DNA of 54,656 bases, taken from contig SKWQ01000061.1 in NCBI GenBank assembly GCA_007128855.1, positions 1 through 54,656 on the forward strand. The letters run 5' to 3'. Origin of the DNA: Balneolales bacterium. GTDB lineage: Bacteria; Bacteroidota; Rhodothermia; Balneolales; Natronogracilivirgulaceae. Within the stretch, counting starts at the first letter, position 1. Every line of letters starts with the position of its first letter. Shown piece by piece: positions 9,017-18,754 of this stretch. A model generated the notes under the pieces. It was given only the letters and a program-made list of their open reading frames with translations, had not been told where the DNA came from and ran no database searches. The position numbers and the translations under genes are program-made.

Positions 9017-9874
9017 ATGGTCGACACTTCAGAAAAATGGATCGGGGCGCACGTGAGTGCAGCGGGTGGCGTACAAAATGCCCCTGTCAATGCACGTGAT
9101 ATCGGCGCGAACGCATTTGCCCTGTTTACGAAAAACCAGCGTCAGTGGAAGGCAAAGCCCCTGCAGGAAGCGGATATTGCCGCTTTCAGGGAGCGGTGCG
9201 GGGAACTGGGTTTCACGCCCGACCGCATCCTCCCGCACAACAGTTATCTGATAAATCCGGGACATCCGGAAAAAGCGGGCATCGAGAAGTCGCGCGAGGC
9301 CCTGCTCGATGAAATGCGGCGGTGCGAACAGCTGGGCATCACTCAGATCAACATCCATCCCGGCAGCCACCTGCGCCAGATCAGCGAGTCGGAGTGCCTG
9401 TCGCGCATCGCCGAAACGGTGAACATGATGCTGGACAGGACCCGGGGCGTGACAGTGGTGCTGGAGAACACGGCCGGACAGGGAAGCAACCTCGGCCACC
9501 GGTTCGAGCACCTGGCCGAGATCATCGAACAGGTCGGGGACCGCAGCCGTGTCGGTTTCTGCATCGACACCTGCCATGCCCATGCCGCAGGTTACGATCT
9601 GACCACGCCGGAAGGATACCGGAAGACCATGGAGGAGGCCGACCGCATCGTCGGCCTGTCAATGCTGCGCGGCCTGCATCTCAACGACGCCAAAACGGAG
9701 CTCGGGAGCCGTGTGGACCGCCACGCGCCGCTTGGCAAGGGAACCATGGGCGAAGAGCCGTTCCGGCTCATCATGAACGACGACCGGCTCAACCGCCTGC
9801 CGATGATCCTGGAGACGACCGAACCGGACAACTGGGCGGATGAGATCGCCTGGCTTCGCTCGCTGATGGAGTGA
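9017..9874 (+). CDS. nfo: Endonuclease IV (AP endonuclease)
   Basis: A 285-residue deoxyribonuclease IV that cleaves DNA 5' to abasic sites in base excision repair. It has the TIM-barrel zinc-site signatures in order: GAHVSAAGG at the N-terminus, [60 protein letters not shown] and the final LETTEPD. These supply the His/Asp/Glu ligands for three zinc ions. The length is normal for the family. The start [14 protein letters not shown] is preferred to longer forms because those would read through the VapC stub. Its 3' end converges on the S9-SUMF1 gene with a 23-base gap and no visible terminator. Confidence 0.97.
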   Translation: MVDTSEKWIGAHVSAAGGVQNAPVNARDIGANAFALFTKNQRQWKAKPLQEADIAAFRERCGELGFTPDRILPHNSYLINPGHPEKAGIEKSREALLDEMRRCEQLGITQINIHPGSHLRQISESECLSRIAETVNMMLDRTRGVTVVLENTAGQGSNLGHRFEHLAEIIEQVGDRSRVGFCIDTCHAHAAGYDLTTPEGYRKTMEEADRIVGLSMLRGLHLNDAKTELGSRVDRHAPLGKGTMGEEPFRLIMNDDRLNRLPMILETTEPDNWADEIAWLRSLME

Positions 9875-9897
9875 GCCAACTCCAGGCTGACTGCTTG

Positions 9898-12834
9898 CTA
9901 CTCTGCCTCGCGGATAACGCGGAAACCGGTGAATTCCGGATCCAGTTCCCGGCTGTCGGGGTCGGCCGCATCCACAAAATCCCTGGCACTGTATCCGTAG
10001 ACGGAGCCGGCCTCATTGGAACCGGCACCCGACCATTCTGCCACATTGCCGCCCAGGTCGTAGATTTCGGCATCGCCGACCTTCACCGGAGGGAAGGAAC
10101 CGACCTCGCGCACCAGCCGTTCCGCCGGAAGCAGGTCCATTTTCTGCCTCAGGATGCCAACCTCATCCACGGTAATCCCGAACCCGGCCAGCTGGTTCAG
10201 CGTGTTCTGACGCGCTCCGCTGCGATGTGCGGTGCGGTGCAGCGCTTCTGACTCATCCTCGTTGGGCAAACGGTACGTGTGCCCGGTGTGTCCGCTGAGC
10301 CACTTTGTGTATGCGCGGGCCTCATCCACACTGATACCGCGGACCGGATGGTTGGCCTGCAGCGGGTGGAAGGTGTGCGTGGAGTCGAATGCCTGGAACT
10401 GCATGTTGGTGACTGTAAACCTGCCGATGGCAATCGTGTCCCTGCCCACGGGGACGACCTCGGGTATCAGAAGTTCGCTGTTGCGCACTCCGAAATACCC
10501 GTCGTGGATGGCCAGGCTGTCGCGCTTGAGGAGCCCGGCGAGCGGACTGTCATCCTTGAAGGCGCGGTTTGGCTCCTCATATGTGCCGAACAGCCAGCGG
10601 TCGAACCAGGCGATCTCTTCCTCCAGTTTGCGGCGCTGGTGGGTCAGCTTGAGCAGGCCGTGCGGTTGATCGGGGAACCACAGGAAACGCACGGGTGCCT
10701 TGCCTATCTGCTGGAGGGCGCGGAAGTGCTCCCAGCCCTGGTCGCGGGGCACGGCCCGGTCCTCGCTTCCGAAGAAGATGATGGTGGGGGCCTTGACGCG
10801 CTCCATCCGGAAAATGGGCGACTTTTCAATATAGGCACGGTTGTAGAAGGTGCCGTCGGTGCTGTCCCAGGGAGCCCCTCCGATATAGCTCTGGTTGAAC
10901 CGGACGCCGAATTCACATGTGCCGTAATCGGATGCCCAGTTGACGGTGCCGGCACCGGCGCCGACCACCCGGAACATGTCCGGGTACTCAATGGACAGTG
11001 CGATGCCGATTATGGAGCCGTTGGACCAGCCCATGACTCCCAGCGAATCCTTGTCTACTTTGCCGGCTTCGTGCAAGGTCTCGATTCCATTTACAATATC
11101 CACAAGTTCAAGCTCGTAATAGCGGCCCTTGATGGATTCCACGAATTCCAGCCCGTGGCTCGAGGAGCCGTGGTAGTTCGGCATCAGCACAAAGGACCCC
11201 TTCTGCGAAAGGATGTGCGGGAAGTAGGCCCAGCTCATGTTCCACCAGTCGAGGGTGACGGCAGCGGGTCCGCCCCGGATGGCCACCACCAGCGGATAGG
11301 CCCTGCCGGGTTCGTAATTTTCGGGGTAATAGAGGATACCGTTGACCTCGTTGTCCTCCGCGCCGGTCCAGCGGAAAATCTCGGATTTCGCCACGTGCTT
11401 GTCCGCCAGCGAGGAGTTCAGGCGGACCAGGTGTTCGCCTTCGGATAGCCGGGCGCCACGGCGCCGAATGTCCAGCTCCCCGATCCGGTACTGGGGCATG
11501 GTGGACGCGGTCGAATAGACAAACACCACCTTTTCATGATCCTCAGAAATGGCAGCAACTGCAACGCGCTCATCGTGTTTGCCAGTGTCAACAATGCGTT
11601 TGCGCCACTCCCCGTCCCCGCGACGCTCATAGTGTGCCAGGGTGCGTGTTGGACCGTTGGCCAGCGATGCGATCACATCATTGCCGACAATATCGTAACC
11701 CGATCCCAGGGCCCAGTCCCAATCCAGGGGTACGTTGACCGGTTGCAGCGGGTGGTTTGGCTGAGTCTGCTCTAGTCCGTTGTTTTCAGTGTCCGCGAAG
11801 GCACTGACGTCAAAATCTGACGGGATATCCACGTAGTAGAGTTTTGAGATGCCGGCTCCGCTCCATTGCGGATCCGAGGAGGTCACCGCCGTGAAATAAA
11901 AACCCTTGCTGTCTTTGGTAAAGTCGAAGCTGCCCGGGGTCTGCATCCCGTCAAGTATGCTCAGGCGTTTGCCGGATTCCAGGTCCCAGAAATAGTAAGA
12001 GGGAGGCGATTGTGCGTCGGCGCCGTAATGTGGACTCCGGATGTGTCCGGTCACGGCCCAGCGTCCATCATCCGATGCGGCATAGGTGTTTACGGGATAC
12101 CGGTTGTCCGTGAGCCGCCGGACCTGCTTGGATTCCGGATCAAAGGAAAACAGTCGCGACGGTTTGAACGTCAGCGTGTCTTCGATGACCTGAACATTGT
12201 CCTTTTGCTCTTTGCGCTGCGATTCAATGAGCAGGTCGCCTTCCTGAGAGACAAAAAGGATGGTGCCGTCATCGAGGATCCGGGTATTGCGGATCCCTTC
12301 ATCAAACTCATGGACCTCATATGGTTCGCCGCCGTAAAGGTTCATGGCCCAGAGTTTTTTGCCGCCATCTCGCGATGAAAGGAAATAGAGCAGCTTTCCA
12401 TCGCGGGAGAAAAACGGATTCCTGTCAGACTCTTCCGATCTGGTGAGCTGCACGGTCAGGAAAGGAGACCGGTCCCGGTTACCGCTGGCGGTGCCCGAGG
12501 CATCCGCTTTTTTGTCCAGCCGAGTCAGGTACAAGTCGGTGGCATTGCGGTCATTATCCGATGAGTTGCGTGATCTGACCCAGGCCACCATGGTCCCGTC
12601 CGGTGAAAACGTGAACTGACTGGCCGACTCCTGGCTCACGATATCGGCCGGGGTCCAGTGACTGGCTTCGCCATTCGGGGCCTTGACCCCACCATCAGAT
12701 TGTGAGGCGGCCACACCGGCTGGCATGGATGCTGCCGCTGACAGCGGTGTCAGCATTGAGGAGATCAATAAAATCGCTGTTAGCAGGGTATGGGACCTTC
12801 CTCTGGAAGGCTGATTCCAACGGGCTGTACTCAT
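9898..12834 (-). CDS. S9 peptidase fused to a SUMF1/FGE-like domain
   Basis: A 978-residue exported protein. After a signal-peptide-like N-terminus (TLLTAILLISSMLTPLSAAA) come propeller repeats (residues about 55-480; FTFSPDGTMVAWVRS, NPFFSRDGKLLYFLS) and an S9 hydrolase domain with GWSNGS (Ser about 604), GSEDRAVPR (Asp about 692) and PDQPHG (His about 725). Beyond about residue 775 is an extra 200-residue domain of the formylglycine-generating-enzyme/SUMF1 superfamily: IGRFTVTNMQFQAF, ARAYTKWLSG, YRLPNEDE, YDLGGNVAEWSG and the closing GFRVIRE. The two cysteines used by true formylglycine-generating enzymes are absent, so this part is more likely structural or binding. The domain order is uncommon. 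It is transcribed alone, convergent with nfo. Confidence 0.9.
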   Translation of the reverse strand: MSTARWNQPSRGRSHTLLTAILLISSMLTPLSAAASMPAGVAASQSDGGVKAPNGEASHWTPADIVSQESASQFTFSPDGTMVAWVRSRNSSDNDRNATDLYLTRLDKKADASGTASGNRDRSPFLTVQLTRSEESDRNPFFSRDGKLLYFLSSRDGGKKLWAMNLYGGEPYEVHEFDEGIRNTRILDDGTILFVSQEGDLLIESQRKEQKDNVQVIEDTLTFKPSRLFSFDPESKQVRRLTDNRYPVNTYAASDDGRWAVTGHIRSPHYGADAQSPPSYYFWDLESGKRLSILDGMQTPGSFDFTKDSKGFYFTAVTSSDPQWSGAGISKLYYVDIPSDFDVSAFADTENNGLEQTQPNHPLQPVNVPLDWDWALGSGYDIVGNDVIASLANGPTRTLAHYERRGDGEWRKRIVDTGKHDERVAVAAISEDHEKVVFVYSTASTMPQYRIGELDIRRRGARLSEGEHLVRLNSSLADKHVAKSEIFRWTGAEDNEVNGILYYPENYEPGRAYPLVVAIRGGPAAVTLDWWNMSWAYFPHILSQKGSFVLMPNYHGSSSHGLEFVESIKGRYYELELVDIVNGIETLHEAGKVDKDSLGVMGWSNGSIIGIALSIEYPDMFRVVGAGAGTVNWASDYGTCEFGVRFNQSYIGGAPWDSTDGTFYNRAYIEKSPIFRMERVKAPTIIFFGSEDRAVPRDQGWEHFRALQQIGKAPVRFLWFPDQPHGLLKLTHQRRKLEEEIAWFDRWLFGTYEEPNRAFKDDSPLAGLLKRDSLAIHDGYFGVRNSELLIPEVVPVGRDTIAIGRFTVTNMQFQAFDSTHTFHPLQANHPVRGISVDEARAYTKWLSGHTGHTYRLPNEDESEALHRTAHRSGARQNTLNQLAGFGITVDEVGILRQKMDLLPAERLVREVGSFPPVKVGDAEIYDLGGNVAEWSGAGSNEAGSVYGYSARDFVDAADPDSRELDPEFTGFRVIREAE

Positions 12835-13095
12835 GTTTTGTCAGGTTTTACTTGCAGGAATAGGTGAGGCAGGGCGTGAAATACTGAAAACGTCACTATT
12901 AATTGAGCATCGTCAAAGCGTCACGGAGATGCACAGCAAAATATTACTTTCTCCCCATCCAAGCACGCCGTGATGTTCATTTTGTTGGACCGGGGTTCAC
13001 TGAATGATAACATGGGATCAGTTGTTCAGGATTTTAGTATGTAATGCTGCGCAATCAACGATCCGGGTCCATTCTCCAATTTTTTTTTACAACTT

Positions 13096-13752
13096 ATGAT
13101 ATTCGACAAGACATCCAATCCGCACCGGGGACAACCGGTAATCGAAAAGGGAAAACTGCTCAAGGAAGCCGATGTGGCGGTGATCCTCGTCCATGGGCGG
13201 GGAGCCACAGCCGAGAGCATCCTCATGCTGGCCGATGATATTGACCGGCAGGATGCGGCATGGCTGGCACCGCAGGCGTCCAATTACACATGGTATCCGT
13301 ACTCGTTCCTGGCGCCCATCGATCAGAACGAGCCCGGACTCACTTCGGCTCTGGAGCTGCTTTCGGAGGCGGTTGCAAAAGTTGAAGAGGCCGGGATTCC
13401 GAAGGAGAGGATCGTGCTGGCCGGCTTTTCGCAAGGTGCCTGCCTCTCCCTGGAATTTGCCGCCCGGAATCCGGCCAGATATGGCGGTGTTGTGGCGCTC
13501 AGCGGCGGGGTGATCGGACCTGAACTGGATCATGGCCGTTATAAAGGAGATATGGCAAAAACACCGGTTTTCCTGGGTTGCAGCGACTATGACCACCATA
13601 TCCCTGAGGAGCGGGTCCATGAAACAGCGGACCTGTTAGAGCAACTGGGGGCCCGTGTCACGAAAAAGATCTACACCGGTCTGGGTCATACCATCAACGA
13701 AGATGAAAAAAAACATTTCCGGTCCATCCTGGATGATCTGCTTGGCAAATAA
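13096..13752 (+). CDS. Alpha/beta hydrolase, phospholipase/carboxylesterase family
   Basis: A 218-residue cytoplasmic serine esterase of the Abhydrolase_2 (PF02230) type. It has the oxyanion segment VILVHGRGATAES, the nucleophile elbow LAGFSQGACLS, the acid region LGCSDYDHHIPEERV and the catalytic His in YTGLGHTINEDE. No signal peptide is present. Members hydrolyse short carboxyl or thioesters; the substrate here is unknown. It is followed 108 bases later by the acetolactate-synthase-like gene on the same strand, which may share its transcript. Confidence 0.88.
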   Translation: MIFDKTSNPHRGQPVIEKGKLLKEADVAVILVHGRGATAESILMLADDIDRQDAAWLAPQASNYTWYPYSFLAPIDQNEPGLTSALELLSEAVAKVEEAGIPKERIVLAGFSQGACLSLEFAARNPARYGGVVALSGGVIGPELDHGRYKGDMAKTPVFLGCSDYDHHIPEERVHETADLLEQLGARVTKKIYTGLGHTINEDEKKHFRSILDDLLGK

Positions 13753-13782
13753 GCAGATGCCGGGGTACCGAAAAGGCACCGG

Positions 13783-13800
13783 GTCTGAAACCCGGCATGT
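13783..13800. repeat. Small hairpin between esterase and ALS-like gene
   Basis: CCGGGT and ACCCGG form a 6-bp stem with a five-base loop in the 108-base spacer. It is not followed by a T run, so it is not a convincing terminator. Confidence 0.35.
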
Positions 13801-13860
13801 GCAGCCCGCAAGTATTTTCCATTTTGTGGATACCGTTTGTCAACTCAAAACACCAGCACC

Positions 13861-15537
13861 ATGACCGTAGCCGAACTGTTTGTACGATGCCTTGAAAAGG
13901 AGGGGGTCACCCACATTTTCGGTGTACCCGGCGAGGAAAACGAGAGCCTGCTTTTTGCACTGGGGGACTCTTCCATCACATTTGTTCCGTGTCGCCACGA
14001 ACAGGGCGCCGCCTTCATCGCCAACGTGCATGGTCGGCTCACCGGCAAAGCGGGGGTCTGCCTGGGTACACTGGGTCCCGGTGCCACCAACCTGATCACC
14101 GGGGTGGCTGATGCCAACCTGGACAAGGCGCCCCTGGTTGCCATCACGGCGCAGGGAGGGCTCGATCGCCTGCATCACGAAAGCCATCAGAAAATCGACA
14201 TCGTCAACATGTTCCGGTCGATAACCAAGTGGAACGGATCGGTCACCTCGCCGGAAGTGGTCGCAGAGATGGTGTGCAAGGCATTCCGGGAAGCAGAGCA
14301 GGAAAAGCCCGGTGCCACGCACATCGAACTCTCAGAGGATGTGGCCGATCTTGAAACAGGGGACAAGGCCGTCCCGATGGAGCCGAGACGTCCCCGCCGT
14401 CCGGGGTCGGACTACAAGGCGATCCGGCAATCGGTGGATCTGATCGGCCAGTCCCGGCGTCCGCTCATCCTGGCCGGCAATGGCGCCATCCGCAAGCTGG
14501 CAAGCAAACATCTGACCGAATTCGCCGAGCGCCATCAGGTGCCGGTCGCCTCCACGTTCATGGGCAAAGGCGCCCTTTCTGACCGGTCGCCACTGTCGTT
14601 GGGAGCCATCGGACTCGGTTTCCGTGATTATGTGGCGGAGGCGTTCGACGAGGCGGACCTGGTCATTGCCGTGGGGTACGACATCGCCGAGTATCCGCCT
14701 CAGAAGTGGAACCAGGGCAAGCCCAAACACATTATCCACATTGATTTCGATCCGGCCGAGGTCTACTCGGAATACGATCCGGATGTGGAAGTTGTAGGGG
14801 ACATTTCAGCGGCGATTTGGGAGTTGAACCGCATGCACGCTGGCTCCGGTGCTGACGAGAAGAATGGAGCGCTCTTCAGAAATATGGAGAAAGGGTGGTT
14901 CGGGCCGGTGCGTGACCGGATCCGGGCCGACCTGGAAATGGCAAAGCCGAAGGAAAACGAGGCCCTCTCCGTGCCCTCGGCGTTGCATGTCATCCGGAAG
15001 GTGATGGCCGATGACGGATTGCTCATCAGCGACGTTGGCACCCACAAGATGTGGATCGCGCGCAACTATCCCACCTATTGTCCGAACGGATGTCTGATCA
15101 GCAACGGAATGGCCAGCATGGGGATCGCGCTGCCCGGGGCCATAGCCGCATCCATCAACCAGCCGGAACGGCAGATCGTGGCAGCTATGGGGGATGGAGG
15201 GTTCCTGATGAATGCGCAGGAGCTGGAGACGGCCAAAAGGATGGAAACGGCGTTTGTCGCCGTGATATTCAACGATAATGATTACGGGCTGATCAGCTGG
15301 AAACAGAAGCTTTCACGGCAGAAATCGGTCAGCACGCGCATCGGCAACCCGGATTTCCCGGCATTTGCCCGGAGTTTCGGGGTGGAGGGGCACCGGGCGG
15401 AAACGGCCGGCGAGCTGGAGGACCTGCTCAGGTCCGGATTCGAACGTCGGTCGCTCAGCGTGATCGAGGTGCCAATCCGCACACATGTAAACGACGAGCT
15501 GGTGAATCGTCTGGAAAATTATTGGAAAGGGAAGTAA
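13861..15537 (+). CDS. Acetolactate-synthase-like thiamine-diphosphate enzyme
   Basis: A 558-residue ThDP-dependent enzyme related to acetolactate synthase large subunits, which condense two pyruvates to acetolactate. Domains in order: N-terminal pyrimidine-binding domain with the cofactor-activating Glu (about residue 47 in CRHEQGAAF), a central domain, and the pyrophosphate-binding domain with GDGGFLMNAQELE and NDNDYGL, matching the GDG(X)nN motif. No small regulatory subunit gene is nearby and no ilvC/ilvD neighbours exist, so I infer a catabolic or specialised role rather than branched-chain synthesis. ATG 13861 was chosen; a TTG eight codons upstream is possible. An aldehyde dehydrogenase follows after 91 bases. 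Decarboxylases in this superfamily share these motifs, so the reaction is uncertain. Confidence 0.85.
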   Translation: MTVAELFVRCLEKEGVTHIFGVPGEENESLLFALGDSSITFVPCRHEQGAAFIANVHGRLTGKAGVCLGTLGPGATNLITGVADANLDKAPLVAITAQGGLDRLHHESHQKIDIVNMFRSITKWNGSVTSPEVVAEMVCKAFREAEQEKPGATHIELSEDVADLETGDKAVPMEPRRPRRPGSDYKAIRQSVDLIGQSRRPLILAGNGAIRKLASKHLTEFAERHQVPVASTFMGKGALSDRSPLSLGAIGLGFRDYVAEAFDEADLVIAVGYDIAEYPPQKWNQGKPKHIIHIDFDPAEVYSEYDPDVEVVGDISAAIWELNRMHAGSGADEKNGALFRNMEKGWFGPVRDRIRADLEMAKPKENEALSVPSALHVIRKVMADDGLLISDVGTHKMWIARNYPTYCPNGCLISNGMASMGIALPGAIAASINQPERQIVAAMGDGGFLMNAQELETAKRMETAFVAVIFNDNDYGLISWKQKLSRQKSVSTRIGNPDFPAFARSFGVEGHRAETAGELEDLLRSGFERRSLSVIEVPIRTHVNDELVNRLENYWKGK

Positions 15538-15628
15538 TGAAGGATCACAGGTGCAGGTGATGGTGCCGGTTTGAATCCGGGATCAGCCAGTCCGTGACAC
15601 AGGAAAATCAAAAAATGACGAGGTGACC

Positions 15629-16996
15629 ATGAGTATGAAAGCAGTCAATCCGGCGGATGGATCCACCATCAAAACCTATACTCAAATGAGCAAGGAAGAG
15701 ATGTGGGACGTACTGGACCGAAGCCACGAAACCTGGCTCAAGTGGCGGAAAACTTCTCTCGATGAACGCAGCCGGCTCATGAAACGCGCTGCCGGCCTGC
15801 TCAGGGAGCGGGCGGACAAATACGGCGAAATGATCACCCTGGAGATGGGCAAGACGCTGAAATCGGCCGTGGGCGAAGTGGAAAAATGCGCACTTGTGTG
15901 CGATTACTATGCCGAAAACGCCGGAAAATTCCTTGCCGAGGAGCCGGTGGAGACCGACGCCGCCGAGTCCTTCATCACCTACAATCCGCTGGGGGTCGTC
16001 CTGGCCGTCATGCCATGGAATTTCCCGTTCTGGCAGGTGTTCCGGTTTGCGGCTCCGGCGCTGATGGCCGGCAATACAGGCCTGCTCAAGCACGCCAGCA
16101 ACGTGCCGGGATCGGCGCTGGCCATCGAAGAGGTGTTCCGTGATGCCGGCTTCCCGAAGGATGCCTTCCGGTCGCTGCTGATCAAAACTTCGTGGGTGGA
16201 TGAGCTGCTGGAACACAAGCATATCAAGGCCGCCACGCTTACGGGCAGCGGACCGGCGGGAAGCGCCGTGGCCTCCAAAGCCGGGAAAATGCTCAAGAAA
16301 ACGGTGCTGGAGCTGGGTGGGAGCGACCCTTATATCGTGCTGGAAGACGCGGACCTGGACGCGGCCGCATCCACCTGTGTCACAAGCCGGCTGATCAACG
16401 GCGGACAGAGCTGTATTGCCGCCAAGCGGTTCATCGTGGTCGCTTCCGTACTTGAGGACTTTACGGAAAAATTCGTGGCGGGAATGAAGGCCGCGAAGAT
16501 GGGGGATCCGATGGATGAGGATGTGGCGCTCGGACCCATGGCGCGGGAGGACCTGCGCGATGAACTGCATGAACAGGTACAGAAGTCCGTGAAAGAGGGT
16601 GCAAAATGCGTCCTGGGCGGTGAGATTCCGAACCGGAAAGGGTCCTGGTATCCTCCAACCGTGCTCACCGGGGTGAAGCCGGGTATGACCGCATTCGATG
16701 AAGAGCTGTTCGGACCGGTGGCTGCCATTGTGTCCGCCCGTGATGAAAAAGAGGCGGTGGAGCTGGCCAATAATTCGGTCTTCGGGCTCGGAGCGGCCGT
16801 CTTCACCGGGGATGCGGGCCGGGGGCGGCGTATTGCGGCGGAGGAGCTTGAGGCCGGATCCTGCTTTGTCAACGAATTTGTGAAATCGGATCCGCGCCTG
16901 CCGTTTGGAGGTATCAAAACCAGCGGTTATGGACGGGAATTGTCGTATCTTGGGATTCGTGAATTCACGAATATCAAGACCGTGTATGTCGCCTGA
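15629..16996 (+). CDS. gabD: NAD(P)-dependent succinate-semialdehyde dehydrogenase (GabD1-like)
   Basis: A 455-residue aldehyde dehydrogenase, the short form typical of GabD1-type succinate-semialdehyde dehydrogenases that feed GABA or 2-oxoglutarate carbon into succinate. The cofactor region has VMPWNFPFWQVFR and LTGSGPAGSAV, the general base Glu sits in VLELGGSDP and the nucleophile Cys about residue 262 in NGGQSCIAAKRF. The C-terminus PFGGIKTSGYGRELS is typical of the family. The start is set by AGGTGA just upstream of ATG 15629; an ATG six bases later would also work. With the ThDP enzyme upstream and agmatine deiminase downstream it may act in polyamine/GABA breakdown, which is inference. 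Confidence 0.88.
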   Translation: MSMKAVNPADGSTIKTYTQMSKEEMWDVLDRSHETWLKWRKTSLDERSRLMKRAAGLLRERADKYGEMITLEMGKTLKSAVGEVEKCALVCDYYAENAGKFLAEEPVETDAAESFITYNPLGVVLAVMPWNFPFWQVFRFAAPALMAGNTGLLKHASNVPGSALAIEEVFRDAGFPKDAFRSLLIKTSWVDELLEHKHIKAATLTGSGPAGSAVASKAGKMLKKTVLELGGSDPYIVLEDADLDAAASTCVTSRLINGGQSCIAAKRFIVVASVLEDFTEKFVAGMKAAKMGDPMDEDVALGPMAREDLRDELHEQVQKSVKEGAKCVLGGEIPNRKGSWYPPTVLTGVKPGMTAFDEELFGPVAAIVSARDEKEAVELANNSVFGLGAAVFTGDAGRGRRIAAEELEAGSCFVNEFVKSDPRLPFGGIKTSGYGRELSYLGIREFTNIKTVYVA

Positions 16997-17129
16997 TGCC
17001 GTGCATGGCCAGGCGGCCCGCGTAATGGCATGGCCCGGTGTTCTGCGTAGTGAAAGTATTTTAGTACCAGCACAATCCCGTACCAGTGAATTTCTGTACC
17101 TGTAACAATCCCGTAACCGTAACATCCCA

Positions 17130-18242
17130 ATGCCGTCGCACCGCTATCGGATGCCCCCGGAATGGGCAACCCATGAAATGACCCTGTTGACCTGGCCGGA
17201 CAATCGCGAGACCTGGCCGGGTGCCCGGCTGAACCGTGTAGAGCACGTCTATGCCGATATCCTGGAGGCGCTCACGCCGCACGAAAAAGTCCTGCTGCTC
17301 GTAGCCAATGAAGATGCGCAGCAGGCCGCCGCATCCATGATCCAGAACCGCAACATCGGTTGGGACCGGGTCCGGATGGTGCGGATGCCGACCAATGATG
17401 TGTGGATCCGTGATTACGGTCCGATTACCCTCTTGCGGGAACACCGTGATGAACCGGAGGATGGAGCGAAGGGGGAGAGATCGCGCGACATGGTGATGTG
17501 TGACTGGGGGTACAACGCCTGGGGCGGCAAATATCCGCCATACGATGATGACAACGCGGTTCCGGGAAAGCTGGCCGAGTTGCTGGACTATCCGCTTGTT
17601 TTGCCGGGCATGATACTGGAAGGCGGATCCATAGAGGTCAACGGCGCCGGTTTCCTGCTCACTACCGAGTCCGTCCTGATGAACCCGAACCGCAATCCCG
17701 AAATGAGCCGGTTCCAAATTGAGAAAAACCTGAGGAAATATCTGGGGGTGGACAAGATCCTTTGGTTACGGCGCGGTTTGCGCGGTGACGACACCGACGG
17801 GCACATCGACGACCTGGCCCGGTTTGTCGGTCCACAGACCATCGTGACTGCGGTCAGCGACGATCCATCCGATCCCAACTACGAAATCCTCCGTGAAAAC
17901 CGTGACCGGCTGGTGAATGCCAACGATTGCAAGGGTGTGCCGTTTGAAGTGATCGAACTGCCCTTGCCTGCCACGCGCATCGAAGGTACGACTGTGGACG
18001 GGTCGGAACACGTGCCGGCCAGCTATGCCAATTTCTACATTGCCAACGGCTGCGTGCTGGTCCCGCTTTACGACAAGCGCTACGACGATCAGGTCCTGAA
18101 ACTGTTCCGGCGGCTGTTTCCGGACCGGAGCATCAAGGGGATCCCGTGCAACGACCTGGTCTGGGGACAGGGATCCATCCACTGCATTACCCAGCAGGTC
18201 CCCAAACTCCGGGTGCCGGGCCGACCATCCGGGACACAATGA
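17130..18242 (+). CDS. aguA: Agmatine deiminase
   Basis: A 370-residue guanidino-modifying enzyme of the Porphyromonas-type peptidyl-arginine deiminase/agmatine deiminase family (PF04371). Agmatine deiminase turns agmatine into N-carbamoylputrescine and ammonia. Catalytic landmarks are EGGSIEVNG, DTDGHIDDLARF (His and Asp) and the nucleophilic Cys about residue 352 in QGSIHCITQQ. NDVWIRDYGP is also characteristic. A charged loop, DEPEDGAKGERSRD, interrupts the domain near residue 110. The family is distinguished from secreted arginine deiminases by having no signal peptide. It lies downstream of the semialdehyde dehydrogenase, consistent with, but not proof of, a putrescine route to succinate. 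Confidence 0.93.
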   Translation: MPSHRYRMPPEWATHEMTLLTWPDNRETWPGARLNRVEHVYADILEALTPHEKVLLLVANEDAQQAAASMIQNRNIGWDRVRMVRMPTNDVWIRDYGPITLLREHRDEPEDGAKGERSRDMVMCDWGYNAWGGKYPPYDDDNAVPGKLAELLDYPLVLPGMILEGGSIEVNGAGFLLTTESVLMNPNRNPEMSRFQIEKNLRKYLGVDKILWLRRGLRGDDTDGHIDDLARFVGPQTIVTAVSDDPSDPNYEILRENRDRLVNANDCKGVPFEVIELPLPATRIEGTTVDGSEHVPASYANFYIANGCVLVPLYDKRYDDQVLKLFRRLFPDRSIKGIPCNDLVWGQGSIHCITQQVPKLRVPGRPSGTQ

Positions 18243-18291
18243 TTTTGTGATCTGTTCGTCGTATCATTTGTCAGTTTTCCCGTTAGCTGAC

Positions 18292-18307
18292 CATATTGAA
18301 CAATATG
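18292..18307. promoter_or_regulatory. Palindrome CATATTG-AA-CAATATG (candidate operator)
   Basis: A perfect 7-base inverted repeat separated by AA, 31 bases upstream of the rhodanese lipoprotein start. The same half-sites, spaced 15 bases apart, occur at 32360-32388 upstream of the AAA-type ATPase. This suggests a binding site for a dimeric regulator. Confidence 0.4.
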
Positions 18308-18338
18308 AACCCAACGAAAATCTGAACTGCCACCGAAT

Positions 18339-18749
18339 ATGAAGTTTCTGCCATTGAATTTCCTGTCTGTCATGCTGTTGCTTTTGCTGAGCTCCTGCAA
18401 CTCCACTGCCCAGGATGCCGGATTCAAGAGTATCCAACCGGGTGGACTTGCCGGGTTCCTTGAAGAAAATGATTCTGTTATCCTCGATGTGCGCACACCG
18501 GGGGAGTGGGAGGCGGGTAAAGTAGAATCCGCGTTGACGATCAATTTGGGTCATCCTCAATTCAATGAGTCCATTGCCCAGCTTGACCGCGACGTCACCT
18601 ACCTGGTCTATTGCAATTCCGGCAACCGAAGCCGTATTGCATCCCGGAGGATGGTGGAGATGGGTTTCACCAGTATTTACAACTACGACGGCTACCATTA
18701 CCAGATCCGCCGGGAGTACGAGGAACTCGGAAATCAGCCGTCCAGATAG
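18339..18749 (+). CDS. Rhodanese-domain lipoprotein
   Basis: A 136-residue protein with a lipoprotein signal (LSVMLLLLLSSC, lipobox LSSC at about residue 20) followed by one rhodanese domain. The domain shows VILDVRTPGEWEAGKVESAL and the active-site cysteine loop VYCNSGNRSR, so it could carry persulfide sulfur in the periplasm. The YCNSGNRS loop matches single-domain PspE/GlpE-like rhodaneses. It is monocistronic by spacing and is preceded by a palindrome at 18292. Confidence 0.9.
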   Translation: MKFLPLNFLSVMLLLLLSSCNSTAQDAGFKSIQPGGLAGFLEENDSVILDVRTPGEWEAGKVESALTINLGHPQFNESIAQLDRDVTYLVYCNSGNRSRIASRRMVEMGFTSIYNYDGYHYQIRREYEELGNQPSR

Positions 18750-18754
18750 TCGGG

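Noticed and set aside
15540-15600. GGTTTGAATCC, resembling a tRNA T-arm
   Set aside because: No acceptor, D or anticodon stems fit; a tRNA ending there would have to overlap the ALS-like gene and its T-stem has mismatches.
17068-17118. Two CAATCCCGTA direct repeats before agmatine deiminase
   Set aside because: Short and imperfectly extended; not distinguishable from chance in a 130-base spacer.
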